From the NCBI RefSeq assembly GCF_954871325.1, contig NC_088775.1, positions 31,287,561-31,351,560 on the forward strand: a stretch of DNA of 64,000 nucleotides, read 5' to 3'. The number at the start of each line of letters is the position of its first letter. Within the stretch, counting starts at the first letter, position 1. The translations under genes were made by a program, and so were the position numbers. This document shows, piece after piece, positions 45,150-59,710 of the stretch. Source of the stretch: Gordionus sp. m RMFG-2023 (lineage: Eukaryota; Nematomorpha; Gordioida; Chordodea; Parachordodidae). A model generated the notes under the pieces. That model was not told the origin of the DNA, searched no databases, and saw only the letters and a list, made by a program, of their open reading frames with translations.

Positions 45150-48100
45150 GTTAAAATGCTTTCGCGACAAAAAATTTGTTTTATAAACCGGAAACGTAAA
45201 AAAATACATCTAAGCGGTTTTGGATAGGAAACTAAATTCTGAGTTCAATGATATAATAATATTCAAAATTACGTTTAAGATGTTAGCCTTTCCCTTCTAA
45301 AATGCTTTCACAACAATTTATTTTTTGAATGGGAAACGTAAAAAAATACATCTAAGCGGTTTTGGATAGGAAACTAAATTCTGAGTTCAATGATATAATA
45401 ATATTCAAAATTACGTTTAAGATGTTAGCCTTTACCTTCTAAAATGCTGACGCGACAAAACAATTATTTTATGAACCGGAAACGTAAAAAAATACATCTA
45501 AGCGGTTTTGGATAGAAAACTAAATTCTGAGTTCAATGATATAATAATATTCAAAATTACGTTTAAGATGTTAGCCTTTCCCTTCTAAAATGCTGACGCG
45601 ACAAAATTATTTTTTGAACCGAAAACGTAAAAAAATACATCTAAGCGGTTTTGGATAGAAAACTAAATTCTTAGTTCAATGATATAATAATATTCAAAAT
45701 TACGTTTAAGATGTTAGCCTTTCCCTTCTAAAATGCTGACGCGACAAAACAATTATTTTTTGAACCGAAAACGTAAAAAAATACATCTAAGCGGTTTTGG
45801 ATAGAAAACTAAATTCTTAGTTCAATGATATAATAATATTCAAAATTACGTTTAAGATGTTAGCCTTTACCTTCTAAAATGCTGACGCGACAAAACAATT
45901 ATTTTATGAACCGGAAACGTAAAAAAATACATCTAAGCGGTTTTGGATAGAAAACTAAATTCTTAGTTCAATGATATAATAATATTCAAAATTACGTTTA
46001 AGATGTTAGCCTTTCCCTTCTAAAATGCTGACGCGACAAAACAATTATTTTTTGAACCGAAAACGTAAAAAAATACATCTAAGCGGTTTTGGATAGAAAA
46101 CTAAATTCTGAGTTCAATGATATAATAATATTTAAAATTACATTTAAGATGTTAGCCTTTCCCTTCTAAAATGCTGACGCGACAAAACAATTATTTTTTA
46201 AACCGAAAACGTAAAAAAATACATCTAAGCGGTTTTGTATAGAAAACTAAATTCTGAGTTCAATGATATAATAATATTTAAAATTACATTTAAGATGTTA
46301 GCCTTTCCGATCTAAAATGCTTTCGCGACAAAAAATTTGTTTTATAAACCGGAAACGTAAAAAAATACATCTAAGCGGTTTTGGATAGGAAACTAAATTC
46401 TGAGTTCAATGATATAATAATATTCAAAATTACGTTTAAGATGTTAGCCTTTCCCTTCTAAAATGCTTTCACAACAATTTATTTTTTGAATGGGAAACGT
46501 AAAAAAATACATCTAAGTGGTTTTGGATAGGAAACTAAATTCTGAGTTCAATGATATAATAATATTCAAAATTACGTTTAAGATGTTAACCTCTCCTATC
46601 TAAAATGCCTTCACGACAATTTATTTTTTGAACGGGAAACGTAAAAAAATACATCTAAGCGGTTTTGGATAGAAAACTAAATTCTGAGTTCAATGATATA
46701 ATAATATTCAAAATTACGTTTAAGATGTTAACCTTTCCCTTCTAAAATGTTTTCACGACAATTTATTTTTTGAATGGGAAACGTAAAAAAATACATCTAA
46801 GTGGTTTTGGATAGGAAACTAAATTCTGAGTTCAATGATATAATAATATTCAAAATTACGTTTAAGATGTTAACCTCTCCTATCTAAAATGCTTTCACGA
46901 CAATTTATTTTTTGAACGGGAAACGTAAAAAAACACATCTAAGCGGTTTTGGATAGAAAACTAAATTCTGAGTTCAATGATATAATAATATTCAAAATTA
47001 CGTTTAAGATGTTAACCTTTCCCTTCTAAAATGTTTTCACGACAATTTATTTTTTGAATGGGAAACGTAAAAAATACATCTAAGTGGTTTTGGATAGGAA
47101 ACTAAATTCTGAGTTCAATGATATAATAATATTCAAAATTACGTTTAAGATGTTAACCTCTCCTATCTAAAATGCTTTCACGACATTTTATTTTTTGAAC
47201 GGGAAACGTAAAAAAATACATCTAAGCGGTTTTGGATAGATATCTAAATTCTAAGTTCAATGATATAATAATATTCAAAATTACGTTTAAGATGTTAACC
47301 TTTCCTATCTAAAATGCTTTCACGACAATTTATTTTTTGAACGGGAAACGTAAAAAAATACATCTAAGTGGTTTTGGATAGGAAACTAAATTCTTAGTTC
47401 AATGATATAATAATTTTCAAAATTACGTTTAAGATATTAACCTCTCCTATCTAAAATGCTTTCACGACAATTTATTTTTTGAACGGGAAACGTAAAAAAA
47501 AACATCTAAGTGGTTTTGTATAGAAAACTAAATTCTGAGTTCAATGATATAATAATATTAAAAATTACGTTTAAGATGTTAACCTTTCCCTTCTAAAATG
47601 CTTTCACGACAATTTATTTTTTGAACGGGAAACGTAAAAAAATACATTTAAGCGGTTTTGGATAGGAAACTAAATTCTGAGTTCAATGATATAATAATAT
47701 TCAAAATTACGTTTAAGATGTTAGCCTTTCCCTTCTAAAATGCTGACGCGACAAAACAATTATTTTATGAACCGGAAACGTAAAAAAATACATCTAAGCG
47801 GTTATAGAAAACTAAATTCTTAGTTCAATGATATAATAATATTCAAAATTACGTTTAAGATGTTAGCCTTTCCCTTCTAAAATGCTGACGCGACAAAACA
47901 ATTATATTTTGAACCGAAAAGTAAAAAAATACATCTAAGCGGTTTTGGATAGAAAACTAAATTCTGAGTTCAATGATATAATATTATTTAAAATTACATT
48001 TAAGATGTTAGCCTTTCCGATCTAAAATGCTTTCGCGACAAAAAATTTGTTTTATGAACCGGAAACGTAAAAAAATACATCTAAGCGGTTTTGGATAGGA

Positions 48101-51100
48101 AACTAAATTCTGAGTTCAATGATATAATAATATTCAAAATTACGTTTAAGATGTTAACCTTTCCTATCTAAAATGCTTTCACGACAAAAAATTTTTTTTT
48201 ACACCGGAAACGTAAAAAAATACATCTAAGGGGTTTAGGATAGGAAACTAAATTCTGAGTTCAATGATATAATAATATTCAAAATTACGTTTAAGATGTT
48301 AACCTTTCCCTTCTAAAATGCTTTCACGACAATTTATTTTTTGAATGGGAAACGTAAAAAAATACATTTAAGCGGTTTTGGATAGGAAACTAAATTCTGA
48401 GTTCAATGATATAATAATATTCAAAATTACGTTTAAGATGTTAACCTTTCCCTTCTAAAATGCTTTCACGACAATTTATTTTTTGAATGGGAAACGTAAA
48501 AAAATACATTTATGCGGTTTTGGATAGGAAACTAAATTCTGAGTTCAATGATATAATAATATTCAAAATTACGTTTAAGATGTTAGCCTTTCCCTTCTAA
48601 AATGCTTTCACAACAATTTATTTTTTGAATGGGAAACGTAAAAAAATACATCTAAGTGGTTTTGGATAGGAAACTAAATTCTGAGTTCAATGATATAATA
48701 ATATTCAAAATTACGTTTAAGATGTTAACCTCTCCTATCTAAAATGCTTTCACGACAATTTATTTTTTGAACGGGAAACGTAAAAAAATACATCTAAGCG
48801 GTTTTGGATAGAAAACTAAATTCTGAGTTCAGTGATATAATAATATTCAAAATTACGTTTAAGATGTTAACCTTTCCCTTCTAAAATGTTTTCACGACAA
48901 TTTATTTTTTGAATGGGAAACGTAAAAAAATACATCTAAGTGGTTTTGGATAGGAAACTAAATTCTGAGTTCAATGATATAATAATATTCAAAATTACGT
49001 TTAAGATGTTAACCTCTCCTATCTAAAATGCTTTCACGACAATTTATTTTTTGAACGGGAAACGTAAAAAAATACATCTAAGCGGTTTTGGATAGATATC
49101 TAAATTCTGAGTTCAATGATATAATAATATTCAAAATTACGTTTAAGATATTAACCTCTCCTATCTAAAATGCTTTCACGACAATTTATTTTTTGAACGG
49201 GAAACGTAAAAAAATACATTTAAGCGGTTTTGGATAGGAAACTAAATTCTGAGTTCAATGATATAATAATATTCAAAATTACGTTTAAGATGTTAGCCTT
49301 TCCCTTCTAAAATGCTGACGCGACAAAACAATTATTTTATGAACCGGAAACGTAAAAAAATACATCTAAGCGGTTTTGGATAGAAAACTAAATTCTTAGT
49401 TCAATGATATAATAATATTCAAAATTACGTTTAAGATGTTAGCCTTTCCTATCTAAAATGCTTTCACGACAAAAAATTTGTTTTATGAACCGGAAACGTA
49501 AAAAAATACATCTAAGTGGTTTTGGATAGGAAACTAAATTCTGAGTTCAATGATATAATAATATTCAAAATTACGTTTAAGATGTTAGCCTTTCCCTTCT
49601 AAAATGCTTTCACAACAATTTATTTTTTGAATGGGAAACGTAAAAAAATACATCTAAGTGGTTTTGGATAGGAAACTAAATTCTGAGTTCAATGATATAA
49701 TAATATTCAAAATTACGTTTAAGATGTTAACCTCTCCTATCTAAAATGCCTTCACGACAATTTATTTTTTGAACGGGAAACGTAAAAAAATACATCTAAG
49801 CGGTTTTGGATAGAAAACTAAATTCTGAGTTCAATGATATAATAATATTCAAAATTACGTTTAAGATGTTAGCCTTTCCCTTCTAAAATGCTAACGCGAC
49901 AAAACAATTATTTTATGAACCGGAAACGTAAAAAAATACATCTAAGCGGTTTTGGATAGAAAACTAAATTCTGAGTTCAATGATATAATAATATTCAAAA
50001 TTACGTTTAAGATGTTAGCCTTTCCCTTCTAAAATGCTAACGCGACAAAACAATTATTTTATGAACCGGAAACGTAAAAAAATACATCTAAGGGGTTTAG
50101 GATAGGAAACTAAATTCTGAGTTCAATGATATAATAATATTCAAAATTACGTTTAAGATGTTAACCTTTCCCTTCTAAAATGTTTTCACGACAATTTATT
50201 TTTTGAATGGGAAACGTAAAAAAATACATCTAAGTGGTTTTGGATAGGAAACTAAATTCTGAGTTCAATGATATAATAATATTCAAAATTACGTTTAAGA
50301 TATTAACCTCTCCTATCTAAAATGCTTTCACGACAATTTATTTTTTGAACGGGAAACGTAAAAAAATACATCTAAGCGGTTTTGGATAGAAAACTAAATT
50401 CTGAGTTCAATGATATAATAATATTCAAAATTACGTTTAAGATGTTAACCTTTCCCTTCTAAAATGTTTTCACGACAATTTATTTTTTGAATGGGAAACG
50501 TAAAAAAATACATCTAAGTGGTTTTGGATAGGAAACTAAATTCTGAGTTCAATGATATAATAATATTCAAAATTACGTTTAAGATGTCAACCTCTCCTAT
50601 CTAAAATGCTTTCACGACAATTTATTTTTTGAACGGGAAACGTAAAAAAATACATCTAAGCGGTTTTGGATAGATATCTAAATTCTTAGTTCAATGATAT
50701 AATAATATTCAAAATTACGTTTAAGATGTTAACCTTTCCTATCTAAAATGCTTTCACGACAATTTATTTTTTGAACGGGAAACGTAAAAAAATACATCTA
50801 AGTGGTTTTGGATAGGAAACTAAATTCTTAGTTCATTGATATAATAATTTTCAAAATTACGTTTAAGATATTAACCTCTCCTATCTAAAATGCTTTCACG
50901 ACAATTTATTTTTTGAACGGGAAACGTAAAAAAAAACATCTAAGTGGTTTTGGATAGAAAACTAAATTCTGAGTTCAATGATATAATAATATTCAAAATT
51001 ACGTTTAAGATGTTAACCTTTCCCTTCTAAAATGCTTTCACGACAATTTATTTTTTGAACGGGAAACGTAAAAAAATACATTTAAGCGGTTTTGGATAGG

Positions 51101-53326
51101 AAACTAAATTCTGAGTTCAATGATATAATAATATTCAAAATTACGTTTAAGATGTTAGCCTTTCCCTTCTAAAATGCTAACGCGACAAAACAATTATTTT
51201 ATGAACCGGAAACGTAAAAAAATACATCTAAGCGGTTTTGGATAGAAAACTAAATTCTTAGTTCAATGATATAATAATATTCAAAATTACGTTTAAGATG
51301 TTAGCCTTTCCCTTCTAAAATGCTGACGCGACAAAACAATTATTTTTTGAACCGAAAACGTAAAAAAATACATCTAAGCGGTTTTGGATAGAAAACTAAA
51401 TTCTGAGTTCAATGATATAATAATATTTAAAATTACATTTAAGATGTTAGCCTTTCCGATCTAAAATGCTTTCGCGACAAAAAATTTGTTTTATGAACCG
51501 GAATCGTAAAAAAATACATCTAAGCGGTTTTGGATAGAAAACTAAATTCTGAGTTCAATGATATAATAATATTCAAAATTACGTTTAAGATGTTAACCTT
51601 TCCTATCTAAAATGCTTTCACGACAAAAAATTTATTTTTTGAACGTGAAACGTAAAAAAATACATCTAAGCGGTTTTGGATAGGAAACTAAATTCTGAGT
51701 TCAATGATATAATAATATTCAAAATTACGTTTAAGATGTTAGCCTTTCCCTTCTAAAATGCTGACACGACAAAACAATTATTTTTTGAACCGAAAACGTA
51801 AAAAAATACATCTAAGCGGTTTTGGATAGAAAACTAAATTCTGAGTTCAATGATATAATAATATTCAAAATTACGTTTAAGATGTTAACCTTTCCTATCT
51901 AAAATGCTTTCACGACAAAAAATTTATTTTTTGAACAGGAAACGTAAAAAAATACATCTAAGCGGTTTTGGATAGGAAACTAAATTCTGAGTTCAATGAT
52001 ATAATAATATTCAAAATTACGTTTAAGATGTTAGCCTTTCCGATCTAAAATGCTTTCGCGACAAAAAATTTGTTTTATGAACCGGAAACGTAAAAAAAAT
52101 ACAACTAAGCGGTTTTGGATAGAAAACTAAATTCTGAGTTCAATGATATAATAATATTCAAAATTACGTTTAAGATGTTAGCCTTTCCTATCTAAAATGC
52201 TTTCACGACAATTTATTTTTTGAACGGGAAACGTAAAAAAATACATTTAAGCGGTTTTGGATAGGAAACTAAATTCTGAGTTCAATGATATAATAATATT
52301 CAAAATTACGTTTAAGATGTTAACCTCTCCTATCTAAAATGCTTTCACGACAATTTATTTTTTGAACGGGAAACGTAAAAAATCACATCTAAGCGGTTTT
52401 GGATAGGAAACTAAATTCTGAGTTCAATGATATAATAATATTCAAAATTACGTTTAAGATGTTAACCTCTCCTATCTAAAATGCTTTCACGACAATTTAT
52501 TTTTTGAACGGGAAACGTAAAAAAATACATCTAAGCGGTTTTGGATAGAAAACTAAATTCTGAGTTCAATGATATAATAATATTCAAAATTACGTTTAAG
52601 ATGTTAACCTTTCCTATCTAAAATGCTTTCACGACAATTTATTTTTTGAACGGGAAACGTAAAAAAATACATCTAAGCGGTTTTGGATAGGAAACTAAAT
52701 TCTGAGTTCAATGATATAATAATATTCAAAATTACGTTTAAGATGTTAACCTCTCCTATCTAAAATGCTTTCACGACAATTTATTTTTTGAACGGGAAAC
52801 GTAAAAAAATACATCTAAGCGGTTCTGGATAGAAAACTAAATTCTGAGTTCAATGATATAAATATATTCAAAATTACTTTTAAAATGTTAGCCTTTCCCC
52901 TATAAATGTCTTTCGCCACAAGATTTATTTTGTGAACCGGAAACGTAAAAAAATACATCTAAGCGGTTTTGGATAGGAAACTAAATTCTGAGTTCAATGA
53001 TATAATAATATTCAAAATTACGTTTAAGATGTTAGCCTTTCCCTTCTAAAATGCTGACGCGACAAAACAATTATTTTTTGAACCGAAAACGTAAAAAAAT
53101 ACATCTAAGCGGTTTAGGATAGGAAACTAAATTCTGAGTTCAATGATATAATAATATTCAAAATTACGTTTAAGATGTTAACCTTTCCTATCTAAAATGC
53201 TTTCACGACAATTTATTTTTTGAACGGGAAACGTAAAAAAATACATCTAAGCGGCTTTGGATAATAAATTAAATTTTGAGTTCAATGATATAATTATATT
53301 TAAAATTACGTTTAAGATGTTAGCCT
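45150..53326. repeat. Satellite array, ~56 copies of a ~145-bp unit
   Basis: Each unit carries GAGTTCAATGATATAATAAT, CAAAATTACGTTTAAGATGT and AAACGTAAAAAAATACATCT. Spacing of the GCGGTTTTGG block is 142-147 bases in the units I measured. Units fall into several types by the segment before ACGTAAAA (for example TTCGCGACAAAAAATTTG, GACGCGACAAAACAATTA, TTCACGACAATTTATTTT). Unusual variants recur at a fixed offset of 3434 bases (47241/50675 and 47501/50935), so blocks of about 24 units were duplicated. Edge units are more diverged. No open frame spans it. Confidence 0.95.
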
Positions 53327-53815
53327 TAAGAAAAATCTTGGAAAGGATGCCTAATAGTCTGGATTTCTAAGTTATATTTTACTCTATATTTACTATTTTA
53401 TTAATATCATAATGTAACTTTTTAGCTAGAATTCTTTAAAAATTTTACTTATGTTTAGATGTTTAAGCGTCTTAAGAAAAACAAATGATAAGTAAAGGAA
53501 CTTTATTAGATACTTTATATTATATGTATATAAAAAATGTTTAAAATATAAATTTTAATAATTTAGTCATAATATTTTAAATTATTTGAATTTGGTCTGC
53601 TAAATATATATTTTCTTGGAAGATTAGCCTTGGAATATTTGTGGGATAGGAAAGTATCATAGGAAAAATTGGATATTGTGGTGATTAAAAATATTACATT
53701 GATTATTTTTATATTTTTAAAATAAATATTAAATATTTATTCGAAAAACATGTCTAGTTTTCTTTCTATTCTGTTTTATTTTAATCCAATAATAAATCTT
53801 TCATTCATATAAGTC
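53327..53815. other. AT-rich stretch, no gene seen
   Basis: This is low-complexity AT sequence between the satellite and the hAT gene. I see nothing in it. Confidence 0.5.
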
Positions 53816-53816
53816 A

Positions 53817-55365
53817 GTACAGGGAAGTATATCTACATCGATTGCAATACTAAAATATTCTCAAAAATAATAAATAATACAGATGCAACTACATTTGCGG
53901 AAATCGTATGCATCTATCATGTAGTTCAACATTCACAGAGCTATATCATCACAATGTGGGTCGAATCTTTTTCTCATGATAATTAACGACTCCAATATAA
54001 GCGCAAACCTTACTTGTGGCAGAACAAAAATGAGCAAGGCTATCACAAGTGTTTTAGTACCTGAATTCTAGAGGTCAATTCTAGACGATTTGAAAGATGG
54101 GCATCCACATGCAAATCTAACAGATGCATCTAATAAGGGAAATATTAAAACATTTCCCCCTTCGCTATTTCAACAAGAATAAGAACATTTCAATAAAATT
54201 GTTCAAATTTTTTCCTTGGATAGTGAAAAATCCAACAATGTTGCTAGCCACATAATGGTAAATATAGCTGATTCAGGGTTATCAATGATTTGCATGTCAG
54301 CTTTCTGCACTGATAATGCCTATGTAAATTTTTTCAAAAACCAAAGTTACCGAATTGAGGCAGCATAATAATAAATTAATACCAATTGGCTGTATATACT
54401 ACACATAATTCTTGCAAGAAGACAATGAATGTACTATCTGTGGACATCGAAATATTTGTGATGAAATATTTTATCGAAATTAGTTCATCAACGAAAAGAG
54501 TTAATGAATTAAAAGAGTTGGTAAAGTGGTCTGACTTGGAATGGTGTGAGTTGTTGCGATATATACCTATGAGGTGGTTGTCATTAATACCTGCCATCGA
54601 TAGAATTTTAAAATTTTACAAACTTAAAAAAACTTCGTTAAATAGAGATTTTAAAAGCTGTCTTAAAATTTTGAAAAATTTTTTCGAGTATGAAATGGCA
54701 GAAGCATATTTGGGATTCGTTTCACATGTAGGAAATCTACTTCTTGCAGTTAATATTCAGTTGCAATCAGAATATTCTTTATTAAAAAAAATTCATAAAA
54801 TCATGCTACAGCTCTATTCATCTCTACAGTTAAAAATTGATAATAAATTTTATGGCGCTATTGCTAAAAATATTATATTAATATGTTCAAATTAATACAT
54901 TTTTAAATGAAGCAGATATTTTTCTTAAGACAATTTTAGAATATTTACAATCAAAATTTGATTTTAATAACTCTATTTACAAATGTATAAATATTATAAC
55001 CTTGGAACAGAAACCATCAATTGATGGTATTTATAATTTAATAAATATATTAAAAATACCGAAAGACATTGATTTCTTGTTTGAGGAGATTGTAATTCTC
55101 TCTATTTTTTATGATTCGCCAAAATAATTAAAGTTAGATGGTCTAAAAGCAGAGGAGTAATGGGTAGAATTTTTTCGTAATAACCAAAAATCCCCATGCT
55201 TGGAAAAAATATGCGAGTATGTTTTCTCCTTACCTCATTCTAATGCCTCATCTGAGCGCATTTTAGCCTGATGTGGACTGCCGGGGAGAGAAATCGGATT
55301 GCTTTAACATTAGAGGCCGAGCTAATGGTTACACAAATATATAATATGTCATGCCAGAAATAAAA
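53817..55365 (+). pseudogene. hAT-derived gene, KIAA1586-like type, decayed
   Basis: On the + strand the blocks follow the order of KIAA1586-like hAT proteins: a start region with YHVVQHSQSY, MSKAITSVLVPEF, DASNKGNIKTFP (about 54133), ICMSAFCTDNAYVNF, then a 169-codon open frame (54386-54895) with VYTTHNSCKKTMNVLSVDIE and YIPMRWLSLIPAIDRIL. Last is the dimerisation region CEYVFSLPHSNASSERIFS (about 55212-55270), after shifts. Several stops and shifts make it inactive. No TIRs were found. Its 5' part is duplicated in inverse orientation at 55.74-56.18 kb. Confidence 0.75.
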
Positions 55366-55739
55366 TATAATTAAGTTTTAGCAATGGTTCCATAAAATTT
55401 ATTGTCAATCAATTTTTAACTGTAAAGATAAACACATCTGCAGTATAATTTTGTGAATCTTTATTAAGATTCTTCTGAGTGCAACTACACATAAACAGCA
55501 TGTAGTAGATTTCCTACATGTGAAATCATTCCTAAATAAACCTTTGCCATTCATTATTTAAAAAAATTTTCAAAATGTTGGAACAGCTTTTATAATCTTT
55601 ATTTAAGAAATATTTTTTTAAAGGTTTATAAAATTTTAAAATTCTATCGATGGCGGGTAATAGGATCATATCGCAACCAAGATTGTGCTGACTCAATTCT
55701 TTAAATACACTCTGTTTTTACCAAATTCAATGAGGCATT

Positions 55740-56185
55740 ATCAGATCATAAAGCTGACATGCAATTTATTGATATTCTAGAATCTGCTATATTTGCCATT
55801 ATATGGTTAGCTATGTCTTTGATTTTTCACTATTTGAGGGGAAAAAATTTAATAGTTTTATTGAAACGACCTTAATTTTGTTGAAATAGTGGAGGATCAA
55901 GGGAGATATTTTAATATTTCCCTTATTAGATGCATCTGTTAGAATTGCATATGTAGGCCCATACCTCCTGGATTTAGGTCCTAAAGTATTGATGATAGCC
56001 TTGCTCATTTTTATTCTTCAAGTATTGTTTTCAGTTATATTAGAGTCGTTATATATTATGGGAAAAAGATTCTACCAACATTGTAAAGATAAGTTTATCT
56101 GTGAATGTTGTACTACAAGATAAGTGATTACAATTACCGCTACTTTAGTTGCATCTTGTATTATTTCTTATTTTTGGAGTACCTT
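55740..56185 (-). pseudogene. Inverted 5' fragment of the KIAA1586-like hAT gene
   Basis: The minus strand carries the same start region (TAGTACAACATTCACAG, then MSKAIINT and ILTDASNKGNIKISP) as 53.85-54.25 kb, at clearly lower identity than a recent duplication. It faces the + strand copy, so the two 5' parts form a loose inverted pair around the decayed gene. It is either a second element copy or an old inverted duplication. Confidence 0.7.
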
Positions 56186-59100
56186 ATTATGTATTTAAAC
56201 GTGATACGTGATAATTAAGCGCCTATCCCTATAATGTGTTATACACACACGGTAGATTTCCAATTGCGGTCGTTTTATGGGACATTCGCATAAAATATAT
56301 TTTTAATTGTAAAATTAAAATCGTTCTTTTTTTATAAAATTTTATCTTGTTTACATTCTTTTATATTTAAAAAAGATCGTTGGTTTTTTTAAATTAATAT
56401 GTTTTAATTAATCAAGATATTATTTTATTTTGAAAAATAGTTATAGACTTTGTATTTATATAAACTAATTATAAAAAATAATAGGCGGATAATTAAGTCA
56501 ATTCAAAATCCCGGCCGATGGCCATCAAAAAATATTTTTTTAGCAATTTTTATATTTCTACCGCAATTTTCATATTTCTCCCGCATAATATTAAATATCT
56601 CCCGCAATTTGAAAATTTTGACCTGGCAACCCTGGGTATGAGGCTGCCCATGAAGCTTGAATTGCTATGGCGTGTCTTTGTCTAAGAAAAAGCCAACGCG
56701 AGGTTCATCCGTAAGCTTACAAATGTGCGAGCCAAGTTCCTTGAAAGGAAAATGCAAAATTTCCGAAGGTTGTTAGGTTGTGGAAATAATAGGAATGAAT
56801 ATGCATTCTTGTGATATTTCAGAATATTTTGCTATTTTAAGTAACTCCCTTTTCTCCACAATGTTAAATGTAATTAAATTTAAATACCTGTTTTTTTAAT
56901 TCTATGAAATCATTGCTTTTTAAAAATTTAAACTCTTTAACTCTTTTATTTAAAAGCAGAGTTGTTACGACGCTCCTGGAGCACCGCTACATTTTTCCAA
57001 AAACACCTCCCCTACTACCCTCAGATGGAACCCCTTTTGAATGATGGAAACAATCCTCAAAAAATTTAGAATCTCTAAAGATTATCTTACGATTTTTTGT
57101 AAATCTTATCCATCGATTATTCTCTTCCACTTCTAATATGATGATGGATAAAATATCTTCTATGAATGAAAAAATGTAGACTTATGGCATTTAAAAATGT
57201 AATACCGAAATAAGATGGATTGGTTACGGCAATATTCAAAGGAATTACAAGCATTTTTTACCCACAAAGGCTAAGATGGAGCTTGTCTAGTAAAATAATA
57301 CAAAGTACGCTTTCACACTTGAAAAGAAAAGGTCAAACGTAAATCACATACGAATTATAGCGCTTTGGAGAAACACTGTTTTTTAAAAAATAATTTATAA
57401 CAAATTTCTTGTATGAAAATTTGATTAAAAAATTAAATGTGCCTATATATTACTCATTCGTAGATTATAAAGATTTTTTAAAGCATTATTCCAAATAGAA
57501 GTAATCATTAAGATTATTTTATAGTAATAGAAAATTAAGGAGGGTGTTTTGTCAATTTAAAAGAAATGAAAGCAAATTTTGATATAGATATCAATATAAA
57601 AGTAATAGAAAAAAAACAAAATTTTACGCAATAATATTTTAACTCCTTTACGACAATGACACTATCCATCTTCGGGCAAGAGTTATGTGTCTCAAACACA
57701 ACACCATTATGTTACGTGTTAAACGTATGTGTATATCTGATCAAAATTTTGAAAAACAATTTTTGATAATTATTGTAAATTTTATTTAGTGCATTTTAAA
57801 ATTTAATTGTCAATATATTTCTCAATCATAATATATTTACTTTTATAAAAAAGTAACGTAACGCGTTTCTTTTAGGGAAAGTAACGAAAAAGTAAAGACG
57901 TTACATTTTTCAGGTGATATAAAGCACATATTTTAGATAATATTTTTTAGAACCAGCACTTGGTAAAATAAATGCCTAGTTGTTAAATATTTACATTACA
58001 TAAGAAACAAAATAAAGGAATGAAATAAATATTAAATATTTATCTCTTCTCTGTACCAGTAATGTCAAGTTCAATTAAAATTTGGATGAGCTTCGAAAAA
58101 TTTTTCTGTCCTATTTTTTGGTAAATTTTGGATTGGAGTTTTATTTATTTAAAATAAGCCCTGCAAATTTAAAAAGATTATCGAAGTCCCCAATTTATAC
58201 ATCAATTAAATCTGAGCTTCAATTTAATAATTTCTCTACCTATCATTTTCACAATATGATAGTATCTTAACCTAGATGCAAAGTATACTTGATTCAAATA
58301 CTAATTTCTAAGTTATGGTTGTTAAATTTTAAACTTATTTCTTTCATTCCAGTTATATATATCAGAGACCAGCAGAGGTACCATTTGCACTGCCCGGCAC
58401 GGATTTTTCATCTCAACTCCATGAAGTTTTTAGAAATATATTAAAAATTTAAATCAGTCGGAGATTGAGGCTTTTCACAATTGCCTTCAAAAATAGTTGG
58501 CCAATTTTTCATTTGGTAAATTTTGTTATGCAATATATAAAGTCCTTTTCTGATAATCTTTAGAATATAAAATATATTGTGTTGTCATGAATTTGATATT
58601 TGTCATTAGTTGGCAAAAATAATATCACGACTTTTAGTAACTCTTAGATAGCGCCCTTTTTTGTTTTTAATGCTAATGATTGAGCTATTAAATGATATAA
58701 TTATATGTATATATTCCGAAATAGGAAATTTGCAATTCAACGTGGTCTCCTCTATTTGATAAAAATTGTTTTATTAAATGTTTTCTTTCCAATATGTCAC
58801 AAATCTGTACTTTTTTGCTATCTACTAAATTATAAAATATCAAGCCTACGAACCGATTTAACAATTCTCATATTTTAAGATTGACCTATATCGCTTAGAA
58901 TTAAGATATAAGGCTTAAAAAAAATCCTCAAAAGTCGAGAATACTCAACATTTAGAAAATACTGAATATAATTTTTTAGAAAATTTTCTTTATTTTAACG
59001 GCAGGGTTATTTTTGATAATTTTCAGGGGATTTCCCCCTATATTTAATTTAAAATCTAAAAAATGGGAAATTTATTACCGGGGAATAATTTTGTATGGAA

Positions 59101-59710
59101 ATTTATTTTCTAGGAAATTATTTTCCAGGGGATTTCTTTCCACTTACCATTCAAAAAACTAATATTTATTTTGTTCCTTTTTCGTAGGCATAGATCACTT
59201 GGAGTAGTTATCATGAATTTTCGGAAACAAAAATAACCTGTTAAATTTTTTTTTTAAATCGTTTTAAATTTAGAAATAATTAAGTTTTTGAATTAAATTT
59301 TTTAAGGTGTTTTTCTTTTATTTTTTTGAAATATATTATGGATTTAAAATTAACTTATTTTTCGTTTATATGATTTCTCGTTGATGACTACTGGGCAGTC
59401 AAACAATATTATTTTTGGTCCGAGCCCTAAATGAGACAATAAGATCAATATCATGTTTCCTTTATAATTTATAACGAATATGATAATTTTTTGGTGTATC
59501 GCCCAAAAGTATGACTATTCCAATTTCCGTAATCGAATTTTTTCTTTCTCAAATTACATCACTTAATGCCATGAAATATGATCAATAATGTTACGAATCA
59601 AAATCTCAAGAGGGCAATGAAAAGTCGATTATAGAACTTTTAAAAATATAAACTTATATAATTTTTTAGAATTCTTAAAATAATTTAATAAAATTTTTTG
59701 GCAAATTTTA
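56186..59710. other. AT-rich stretch with element ends, no gene seen
   Basis: A likely transposon end is CTGGCAACCCTG at about 56621-56632, preceded by three or four short repeats of TTTCTCCCGCAAT type (56556-56610). Another hAT-like patch of GTAACG/GTTAC words is at about 57850-57910. Both look like non-autonomous remnants. The open frames here are short and without motifs, and I see no host exon. Confidence 0.4.

Noticed and set aside
45150-53326. Tandem gene or ncRNA array
   Set aside because: No unit has an open frame, a pol III box pair or a tRNA/5S-like fold that I can see. The variation pattern fits satellite DNA.
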